The translations under genes and the position numbers were made by a program. A stretch of DNA of 64,000 nt from Aspidapion aeneum. Taxonomy: Eukaryota; Arthropoda; Insecta; Coleoptera; Brentidae. The notes beneath the pieces were generated by a model. That model had not been told where the DNA came from. It did not search any database and saw nothing but the letters and a program-made list of their open reading frames with translations. Numbering within the stretch: position 1 is the first letter of the stretch; every line of letters starts with the position of its first letter. Shown here piece by piece: positions 46,901 to 58,900 of the stretch. The DNA lies in the NCBI GenBank assembly GCA_963576565.1, contig OY755042.1, forward strand, positions 103,776,314 to 103,840,313. Direction: 5' to 3'.

Positions 46901-49900
46901 TTAGGGTCGAGGCAGTGTGGCCAGATTTTTTTGATGACCTTTGTCGGGTGGCGGGCACAACAAAACATTTAACCGGAAAAAGTAACAGTTTTTTTTAATA
47001 AAAAAACATTTTTTTTCGTAGTTATTGGAATATTTGCTGAATTTACAAATTCACTCAAAATTCTTCAAATTCAGATAAAAACCGTTAATCCTTCAGTAGT
47101 CAAAATTTGTGTTCAAAACTCTTCATACTCAAGGATATCGTTCAATCATGGCAACACCGGGTTGACGAGAAACCTGAGAGCAAGTTGTGTGAATGCCGTG
47201 GCCTTTTATTTATTTATTTATTTATTTTCAATTAGGGGTTAACAACAGATGATTACATCCACAAACGCAACCCTCGACATAGTAAGAACAGTGGGAAAAA
47301 AATTAAACACTAATTACAAGCAAGAAAAAAGCAAAATCCTAAACACTAACTACAAGCTAAAAGAGAAAAAAGAAACATTTGTGTTTGAGAAAGTCACATT
47401 ATGTTATTACTTAAAAATATTGTTTTGATCCTAGCTTTAAAACTAAGGAGTGACATATCGAAGTATTCAATTGTATTACAATATTGATTATAACATTTCA
47501 ACATTCTACAAAGGGGACCATTTTGTCCAGAGTTAGTTCTACGAAAAGGTATTTCAAACAGCTCACGGTTTCTTATATTCATATTGTTTTGTGGTCTAAA
47601 CTGTATTTTCTGGTAAACCTCTGGACACGATGCCAGCCCCTTCATTATTTTAAAAATCATCAAAAGATTGGACATTGTTCTACGGTCCTTGAGTGAAATG
47701 ATTTTGTATTGTTGCATAATAAACCTGTCGTCTCTATCAATTATAGGTGTTCTAGTTTTGTAGCCAATATATCTTAGAAATTTGTGTTGGACAGATTCTA
47801 ATCTTTTTGCATAAACGTCATAACATGGGTCCCACACGGCCGATGCAAAAGAGAGCTGACTATAGACATATGCGTAATAAACATTGAGATTAGGTCTAAC
47901 ATCACGAAAATCATTACATACGCGTTTAATAAATCCGAGCATTCGATTGGATTTGTTTAAAACATTATCAATGTGCGAGTTAAATTGCAGTTTGGAATCT
48001 AAAATCACCCCCAAGTCTCGCACGTCAGAGACGGACATCAAGTTATGATTCCTTATAAAATACACATGCTTTAACGGATTTTTGTTTCTGGTATAAGATA
48101 TTGTAACGCATTTCCCCAAATTAAGAGACAGATATTTTCTCTGACAATAAACCTCCAACCGATCCAAATCCTCTTGAACCCTCAAACAGTCCTCTTGACT
48201 AAGAATTTTTTTGTATCCCTTTACATCATCGGCGTACACCAAAAATTTGCAATGCTTAAAACAGTCTTTAATATCATTGATATATATGATGAAAAAACGT
48301 GGTCCAAGGTGACTACCCTGAGGTACTCCTGAGGGAACAATAAAAGGATCTGATCTGAAACCATTGACAGCTACAGCCTGCTTTCGTTCAGATAAGTAAG
48401 ACCATATTTAACGTAAGAGGAAGCTAGGAACTCCCACCCCAGCAAGGCACTCCACCAGCATTCGATGATTGACCGTATCGAATGCCTTGCTTAGGTCTGT
48501 GTATACAGCATCAACCTGCTTCCTGCTGTCCATGGACTCAGATATATAATCTACAAATGAAACTAGATTGGTCTCTATGGATCTGTGTGCACAAAAACCA
48601 TTTTGCTCTTTTATAATAATGTCTTTTACGCTCTCAAATATGACATTGTAGATAATTTTTTAAAATATTTTACCAAATACACACAACTTGCTAATTGGTC
48701 TGTAGTTCCGAACATCATGATTATCCCCACTTTTAAATATGGGAATAATATCTGAGGACTTCCAAACCTCTAAAAAACAGCCCTCAAACAATGACTGGTT
48801 AAAAATTATCTTTAAAGGCTTTAATAGGAACGATCTGCATTTTTTTATAAAAACAATAGGTATATTATCAGGTCCAGTACATTTGCGCTCATCTAATGAT
48901 TTAATTATATCAGAAATATTATTTTCGTGTATGGTAAATCTTCCCTCGTACGAGTTCGGAAATACAGGCGCAGCAAGTTTGTGTTGGGGTTGTTTATAGT
49001 AAGTTTTAAAGCATTCCGAGAAAATGTTACAAATATCTTTGCCATTGGTAGCCGTTATATCCTGAAGAAATACTGAGCTTGGGATTGCATGGCTGGTCTT
49101 TCTTTTGTTTTTAATGAATTTCCAAATCTCTTTAGCATTTCCTGTAATGCCTTGCCAGGACCAAATGTAATGCTCTGTGTTCAATTTATTTCCAAGATCT
49201 AGAACAAGTGAGGGACATAGAGCTCGGCGCACTTGCCAAATTTATAAACAGCTGTAGCTGGTTTAATTAAGCAATTCCTTTGTCCGTCAAATCTACACAG
49301 AGAAAGTTTACGTTAATTACAGTATTCTGCTACCTTACCTAACCAGGTTTTAAGCTTAAGTAATAGGTAGCCTATTAAAATTTTAATAAATCTTCTTTTG
49401 AAAATCAGTGTGAACTTTTAAGGTAAGTTGGATTCCATAATATTTGTTTGCTATTTGTTGTACGTGTGTAGGATTCTGTGAAGAACGAATTTAGTGAAAA
49501 GAATGTACCGCAAATGACAATGAAGAGGAAAGTAGGCCGCTTGACCTCTGGAACGTACTTAGACCAATGCAATGAATCTTATATATCAACCAACAGAGGT
49601 AAATAAATTCCTTCTTTATTGACCTTTAAATATAAGGAAAAATAAAAATACCAGGCGATTAGCGTCACACCAATCCTTTACTTTGGCCAGGTCATTCTGT
49701 ATAATATTAGAGAGAGCTTCAGGATCTTTATGCTTCCAAAAAATAGTTGTGTCGTCCGCAAAGATGACAAACGTGCCCAGAATCGATAGTGATGTTAGGT
49801 CGTTTATATATATGAAGAAGAGGATGGGGCCAAGCACCGATTCCTGCGGAACTCCGTGTAGCAATTCGGAATGTTCAGATTGTTCACTGTTTGGTGCTGG

Positions 49901-52900
49901 TTCGTTATAAGACAAATAAAGTTAAAAAAAGCATTTCGTTTTTCACAACCGCACAACCAGTTTTCAGCATCATATAATTTTTTATTAACTTGCACTAAAG
50001 TTTTGGTTAATTTTTAGGATTTTTAGGTCCGGTCTATGTGGCCCTAAAGGTTTTATTTGTAATCGAAGTTCATATGAAAACAAACAAAAACATTAATGGA
50101 CACGCGACATGCAAGACTTTACTGACCCGGACGTACCCCAAATCAATACAAACTCATACGTTTTCACTAAAGATAGAACCGGCAACACGTAGGAAGGGCA
50201 ACGAACGGTTTGGCACGATGAATATGGCCGTCGCACAGTGGGCCAGAATTTCGGAAAACATTGAAAAATATCCAACTAGCTAAATGTATCAAATTTTATC
50301 GTGCATTCATTAAAAACAGAACAAAGTAAGTCAGTTTTACTATATAAACAGCTGGAAGGACCCCGCACAAAAACATTAGATTGTGATGCACAGTGAAATG
50401 TAACTATATTTTCCTATTTCGAGTCCGTTACTTCCTACAACATTTTATCTATTAAAAAAATATCACAAATCCAACTTGAGGGCCTATATCTTAAAAACTA
50501 ATCGATCCTTTCGACTAATGAACAAATTTTTGCGACGGTGTTTAAAGAAACAGTTTTAAAATATATACTATTGATCTACACAAACAAAACAAAATTCGAA
50601 GGTGATTTATTGAAACTTTGAAAAAGCTGAGTTTAATTCCAACTAACACAACAAACAAAAACATAGGTAGCTTTTACTGCACATTCTTTTTTATTCCGAA
50701 TCACTAAATCAACGGTGTCAAAAACATTCATTTATTACACAGCTGGCTAGAGTAACTTTATTTTTATTCTTTATATGTCCATGGGCAAAAAAAAAATTAT
50801 TGTTTTTTTTTTAAATCAGTTTTTTTTGTGTGTATGTGTGCTCTCTATCTCTCTTAAATTCCTTGTTGTATGCCTTAGCATTGTTAATTGCTTATAAAGG
50901 CATGTGTTAGCATTTGGTACATACCAAGGTTAGTTTAATACAAAATATTTGCCATTTCCATTGCTTATAATATGAACCAAATTAATTTTTTATATTTATT
51001 TTACTCGCAAGTAAAAAAAGGGTTGTTCAGCCAGTTCATTGAAATGTAAAAGGCCATTTAACCTTTGCCAATTTATAAGCAAGTAAAACAGCGTAAAAAG
51101 TAAAATAAAAATCTACTAAAACCACCAAAACCACTAATCAACTGCCATTAATTATGAAATTTTAAAATATATTTCATGCCACTCAAAAGATACTTCACAA
51201 TCTATAGTTTGCATCATTTCAGAAATTATGTCAAAACTGTCAACATGACAGCTGACGTGTTGAAAAAACCTTTTTATAATCTAGGCCTAATTTATTTTTT
51301 ACTAATACCACCAAAAAATGTTTTTAGGAAATTGCTATAGAAAATTCTAAAATGTATCTGTGTAAGAACACTAAAAAACAGCTTCATGTCGTAGAAAGTT
51401 TTGCGTTTTCTCCTGGATAGGCGCAAGTCGGCAAAAGTTTTTTTCTCAATCATAAAGCTTCGGTTCGGTTCGGTTCGGTTCGGTTTGGTTCGGTTTGGTG
51501 GCTAATTTATTTTAATTATATATAAGCTTGAAATGACGCTGTACATGACCCAATTATAGCTTATTTAAAAAAGTAAATCCACCCTAAGCTATATCATCTG
51601 AAACTTGATAAATTTGTTGAACCAAAATACACCGCACAATAACAATTAAATTTATCGACATTTGTCAACCCAGCGTGTGTCAACGTCATAGTTGACAGAA
51701 ATCATTTTGTTATTTTTATAACAATCATAGTCTTCTTGATTGATTTTAGCATGAGAAAAATTCATGCACGATCATTTTTGAAAATTTAGTTATTCAATGT
51801 TTAGGAGATCTCTGGCCCACGGTGCGACGTAAACAAAAACATTCCTCCCGCCCCTGCGCGAGAACAGCCACCCATACATCGCTGAAAAACGGGTGAAATT
51901 GAAATCTTGTCCCGCGCGGTGCTGCCGGCTTGTAATTATTTACGCGTTAAAAAGTTTACCCAGTTAACCACAGACTAAAAAAAGAACTAGACATGTCGTA
52001 AGGAAAGATTTAACTTTTTTTAAATAAATCAATTAAAAATACTGGTTGTTGTCTATTTTTGGGAGGACACTCCTGTAGCAGCCGCCACTGACTTAAAGTA
52101 CTATGTATCTTTATCAATGCCAAATTTAGCAATTGTGGACACCTACTTTGAAACAGCTTGTGTAGTTAAATTTTTATCTTTAGTTAATAAGGCTGCGATT
52201 AAACCAAATAGTGAAGAATAGGTCAACTGTCAACTACGTGCCTGGTTTGGTATAAAAACAAAACATTTTTAGGTTGGATCCTGATTTTCCGAAACACTCT
52301 TTATAGCAAAGCTTACGTGGATGGAGAGCTTAAAAATAATAAAATGTTTATAAATGCTACTAAAGTCACTTCTGCAAATATTGGAGTTTTAACAACCATC
52401 GATGGGTTAGTATTCTCTACTTCTTATTGACACTGATTTATTACAAGGCACTAGGTTTGTCAAAAACTGAAGGAAATATGCATAACGTAGTTAAATACTC
52501 TGCCAATCTATGGGCACCTAAGCTCACACTAGGTACCATAGTTATAGTGTACGCGTAAGCTAATATAACTAAAAACTGAAATATATTTTATTGAACTCCA
52601 GACTCAATTACCTTTCGTTTGATACCACACAAGCCATGTTTAATTCTTATACTTAATTAATTAGTTAATTTAATTTTTAAAATCTACCTTCACCCTTAAA
52701 AAAAAAACTAAAATGTATTTTGTATAACTCCAGACTCAATTACCTTTCGTTTGATAACACACACGCCATATTTTAACATAAACTCTGATTTTTGAAATTT
52801 ACCCCCACCCTTTTATTTGGCTTGTGCTCGGTGGATTTTGTTCATTTTTAAATGGGATCATCTCGACCCAAGACTCAGCCTAGCTGCCAAATTTCATTAA

Positions 52901-55900
52901 AATCGGGCAAGCGGTTCTTGAGTTATGCGCGTTGGTCGTTACAGACAGACAGACAAACAGACAGACGGCGCAACAAAAAAGTTTCAAAATCATCTGAAAC
53001 GCAAAGATATATAAAATTTTTTGAAATCGGAGCAACTTTTTTTTTCTTGAAAAAATTAGGATCACTATAGCTCACACTACTATAGTATAGTATATGTGTG
53101 AGCTAAAAATGTAAAAGCTGAAACAAATTTTGAAGACGCTAGACTATTGTTCCTACTGTCAACTAACTGTATTAAGGCTTTACATAAGTACAATTGTTAT
53201 AGGATTCTGGTAGTAGGAGACTCAAAAGGCCACATTTACTTTTTTGATAAGAAGATCAGGATTCTATATTGGTTGAGAAGTTTCTCATTGGGTTCAATCA
53301 CTGACATTAGCTTTTCTTCGTCTACCAAAGATGGCCAGAAGTCTACACTTTCAGTAAATCGTAAGTGAATAGTAATAAGTCCTACCATTACTGCAGGTCT
53401 TCATCATTTTCCGCCCATATAATAAATGTATCATCCATGTATCATAACCCTAGTTTTGGCTTGACTCTTGCTGTGTTGATCGCATTGTCTTCAAACCACT
53501 CCATGTAGATGTTTGCCACCACTGTCGAAAGAGTAAAACTTATGTTTCACTTGAAAGTAAGAGTTACGAAGACAGAGAACAGAAACAGATTCATCACCCC
53601 ATTGAACCGATAGCGTTGTTCTCTCGTGAAGTGTATCATCAGTTTGTAACTTATTTTTGATGATACTAAGTTCCTCATTTATTGGCAGTATTGGCAGGTT
53701 GGTGTAAAGACTTTCTACATAAAACCTTACAAATCTTATGTTTCACTTGAAAGTAAGAGTTACGAAAACAGAGAACAGAAACTGATTCGTCACCCCATTC
53801 CCCCGATAGCGTTGTTCTCTCGTGAAGTGTACCATCAGTTTATTATTATTTTTGATGATACTAAGTTCCTCATTTACTGGCACGTTGGTGTAAAGACTTT
53901 CTACATAAAAACTTACAAATCTAATGCCGGGATCTAATTCGATCCTTTTTACAAGAGTTTTTGACCATAATAATTTTGCTTGTGGAATCTAAGGTCACTA
54001 TATCACGAAGTTCCTTCTAAGAAGAAAGTGAAGGAACTAAGAAGGAACTTCGTGATATAGTGACCTTAGTGGAATCAAGTACCATTTTTGATTCTAAAAC
54101 ATTTTTAGCTAAGGTTCTCCATGAAAACCACCCCATTTCAAACTGCAGTAATTTGTACGAGGCAGAGATCCAAATGGAAAGTATAATGGCAATGGATGTA
54201 CCATTTGATGCAACGTTGGAAAGCATGCCTTTGCATATACGAGATTTTGTTGTCTGTGGGTATAAATTGTTTTTCTGTTGAGGATGATTCTACCAAAAGT
54301 GGGCTATATGGATATCATTTTTGGTCATTGCCTTTACCGAACCGAACCGAACAGCACAGTAAATAATTTTGTTTTTTTAAATTTATGTAACTAATTAGGT
54401 GTAAGCTAAGAAACATTTATTTTCCCGAATTTTAGGAATTATTGCATAAAAATTCCAGAGGGATGAGTACCAGAGGAATGAGTTTTTTAATGGTTTTCCA
54501 ATTTAAATCAAAATCTATTTAGACTACTTAACTTAAGTTTTATATAAACAAAGTTCCTATACTTATAATTTTAAAACAATCAACAAAAAAATTATACTAT
54601 TGATATCAGTCGAATATTTTCTTACCAGAGGGATGATAATTGAAGCGTTCCTTTTTGATTTCTCCGAAAAAAACTAATTTCCTGCCGAAAATAAAAAGAT
54701 CTATAACTTAAACCAAACTAAAGTTGACATTATCTGTCACAACTTGTCACCCTCACAAGTAAATTAGATATCCAGGGCCGTCTATTTCTCTAGAAATTAA
54801 CCGGTGGTATTCACAAATATTGTGTTATCAAAAATGGAGCACATTTAAAATTATAAAATTTTTCGGAGAAGAAGTAAATTCGGATTTTCAAAAATATGAC
54901 TGCAACTTAAGTTTTATCAATTTTTTAATAAATAGTTAAGACTTGGTTAAATATTATTTATTAGGATATTTTTTCAATTTGAGTTTTTAATATTTGGTTT
55001 GGGACTACACCAGAGGAATGAGGTATTTGCTTTGTAATAAAAAGAATTATAAACTTGCAATTTTTTTATACATTAAACTCAAATGCTCCATAAAGAAAAC
55101 ATTTAGTTTTAAATCTTATAACTAAAACTATGCTTCATTTGCACTCTGTGTTTGAAAAATATGCATTCCCACTCCACAGCACCATTTTTGTAGAATCATC
55201 CTTTAGAGTAAAAAAATTGAAAAATATCAAGAATTAGTGGGTGTGCTTTCGGGCTGGAAGGCATCTTCAGGAGATGTTGACTGTTTGTCGGTTTCTCGAA
55301 GACAGTCTTCGAGAAGCCGACAAACAGTCTTCGAGAAGCCGACAAACAGTCAACATCTCCTGAAGATGCCATTCACTCGAGATGGCGAAACATCGAGAAC
55401 GAATTTTCAACAACGACGGCCGAACAGCCCGAAAGCACACCCACCATTGGACGGTGGCCGCGAAAGCCTTTCACAATTTGTAATATCAAGAATTAATTTT
55501 TTTATGTAGATCTTTAAAAAGCGTATGACAGCGTATCACACCAAAAACTTTTGCAACCTCTCGGAAAGACAATATATCATGAATATAATAATATAAAAAA
55601 ACAACAATTTTTCGTGGCTAAGCGGGCATAGAAGGATTTTGTTTCTCTTGTATTTTTCCGTGGGCAGCTTGAAAGCTGTACAGGGTGTCTCATTATATTT
55701 TTTCCCAGCCTTTTAGACCATTAATAATTGATGTAGGAATATAAAAGAAATTGTGTTTGAATTCGCGAAATTTTTACTTTTAAATTGAATCTTGACTTTA
55801 TTCCTGATGCTTACAACTTTTGACAGGCGCTCAAATTTATAGTTTTTGTAAATTGGATGCTCCTTATATTATTTAATTAATAGATTAGGCTTGGAATATA

Positions 55901-58900
55901 CTTTCCAAAAATACCCCATATGTCGCAGTTTTGATAAATAGTTTCTGAAATATTAGCGATAAATTTTTAAATGATAAAAAAATAACATTACCACTTTTGT
56001 GTTAATTTCAGTGTCCTTATTTCGAACTATGTTAGTCCCCATTTATAAGCAGTGACGACAACTATTTTTTTTAAATGACGCTCAAAATGACAACCGGTAA
56101 AGGCCTTCACACACACAATTTACGTAATCCGTAGCATGGCGCATAGCGGGCTTTCAACCAATCAGCGATCAAATAGCAGCGGCCATATTGGATTTACGTA
56201 AGAAAAGTCCATAAGGTTGAACTTTTACGCGTTATGTTTTTTGTGTGTGATCGGCTTAACGACAACAAAGTTGTGTCATTGTCACTGTTGATACATGGGG
56301 ACCAACATAATTTGGAATAAGGATACTAAAATTAACACAAGAGCGGTACTGTTATAATTGCTAATATCTCAGAAACTATGGCTCTTAACTACGGCATATC
56401 GGGTATTTTTGGAAAATATGTTCCAAGCCTATTAATTAAATATATAAGAAGCATCCAATTTACAAAAACTATAAATTTGAGCGCCTGTCAAATATGGTAA
56501 GCATCAGGAATAAAGTCAAGATGCAATTTAAAAGTAAAAATTTCGCGAACACAATTTCTTGTATATTTATTTCTATATCAAATATTAATGGTCTAAAAGA
56601 GTGGGAAAAATATAATGAGACACCATGTACACCAAGGGTGTCCGAGATCTAATGGACACCTATCAAGTGTTGACAGTTAACTGTTTCGTCCTTAAGGGAC
56701 TCTTCAGAACACTGCATGGTCAATGTGTCAGTTTAGTAAAGCTACAGAGACGGTATATGAATCACATCTTACGATATTGGTAAGAGAATTGAACAAATAA
56801 AGCCTACGATACCGTTTGCTTTCACATAAGTGGCGACATCTACAAATACAAAAGAAACTACCATAGTAAAAATAAAAGGCAGGAAGATGAAACGCAAAAC
56901 AGTACTCATGACCGTGACATAATTTGTCCCTCAAGTCGGGTCAATGCATATTGCAGTTGTTTTTTTATTACCGGGTACTAAACTTTACGTTTATAATAAT
57001 ATATATTAGATAGTTTAAGTTGTGCTACGTATTTTTACGTAAGCATGAGATTTGACAGATACGCAAGCGCACTTCGTCACAGCGTCGTCAAGGTCACGTT
57101 AGAAGCTTACGTATTTACGTTAGCTTACGGCAGTCTGCGGGCACCTTAACGTTACCAAAGAATAGAACTGGTTGATTGACCAATCGAAAAATGAGGCCTA
57201 GACGATAATTTCCGCTTCCAGTACAAACGATTCTTTGCAAATATATTCCTACTGTAGTTGAAAAGACAAAAATCGTTTTCAAGCGAATAACTAGTAATTA
57301 CTAGTATTTACCACTGCCGTTCAAGCGGCCTTGGTAAATACCACTCCTTGAAGAGTGACGTCATAAATGAGCCCTTTGGACGTCATCGTTTATTACCGGT
57401 AATTACCACACTTTTGAGGAAGGTTATTGCGTTTTCTAACCTCACAATCATTTGTTTTGTTTCTTTTTCGGAAAAATGTTCTGTGAATTTTTGAAATGAG
57501 GGAAATTTATCATGTGTGCCTCAATTATGAAGAAAATTGTACAAAGTGATGGCCTTCTCTATATTGTCTTGCCAAAATTTTATTTTCATCAACCCTTGGC
57601 TTACTCGAATTTACCCAATGTGGACTGATACACGAAATATCATAAAAAAAAACAGAATCATTGTAGTCCTCTAACCACAGTTTATCATACTTATTTTTTT
57701 TCCAAATTATGCACTTTTCGAAGCAAATACGCCAGTATTTCAGAGTCGGTCGAGAAGAACTTAAGTTCAATAATGGCAAGAAGATTATTATTCATCTAAA
57801 CTAAAACCAACTAAACTTCTTTAAAAAATCGCCAAAAACAACAACAAACAATAACCGGTTATAAAAAAAGCTATTCAAGCGGCGTTTCTGTGGTAATAGG
57901 CTAAGGGCCTTAACAGCTGATTTTTAATGTCAACCAAGGGATAACCAGAGGTAATTACTAGTTATTCGCTTGAAAACGGCTAAAAAACAAAATTGTAACA
58001 TAAAAAAAATACAGTGCCGCATTCCATATTCTCTGCTATTAGTAGACTTGTTATGGTAACGTAAAAACATTCAACTTAAACTCAAATTTGGAACAAAACG
58101 TAGAGCGCTTAACGTGCAGTTTTACGTAAAAATACGTAGCACAACTTAAACTATCTATTACTATTTTAGCTACCACCGACTGCAACATCTACGCAATAGA
58201 CTTTTTGCACAATACAAGCACACCCCTATTTCATGATGCAGATGCAAATATAAGTGCAATCGATACTCATGATGAAAAGTAAGTTTTTTAAAATTTTTCA
58301 TTAGCTACTAGCTTACTGTTCTACCAAAACATTTTCACGTGGTTTCCAAAGTGGGAACATTTTGTAATATAAATTAATTTCTAGTTCATCTTGTAAACAT
58401 TTTTTTAGACCCTACATAGTGATTGGTTTTGAAAACGGAAGAGTGACCTTATTAAATTTTGAAAAGAAATCAAAGATAGAATCGCACGTTTTACCCATAA
58501 CTGAAGAAACCCGTGATTTCGGAGACCCAATTTCTTGTATTAAATATTCATATGAATGTAAGTTTTTAGGTGATCCTGTATCACAAATTTAATTTCAAAA
58601 TACTATAATCCTATAAAAATTAGACTTGACAATAGAGCAATTCAAACTATGTTCTAGACTTTGCGAATAGAAGGCACCTCTTAGATACGATAAACCGTTA
58701 AAAGCACCATCTATTCTTTAAGTAAAAGATAGAACTCGTCTTGTTTTCATTAGAGACTTGTTAATAGAGAATTATTGAAATACAGCCAGGCTATAATTGT
58801 GTCAGGCACTATTTTGACACATTCACATTGAAAACTGACAGTTAATTCAAAATTGACATACCAATCGAATTAAAAACTTTCATCGTTTATTTCCAATTAA

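Noticed and set aside
57525..57779. 84-codon minus ORF as a host gene
   Set aside because: It lies inside a TIR element within a CFAP251 intron and has no recognisable motif; left only as a note.
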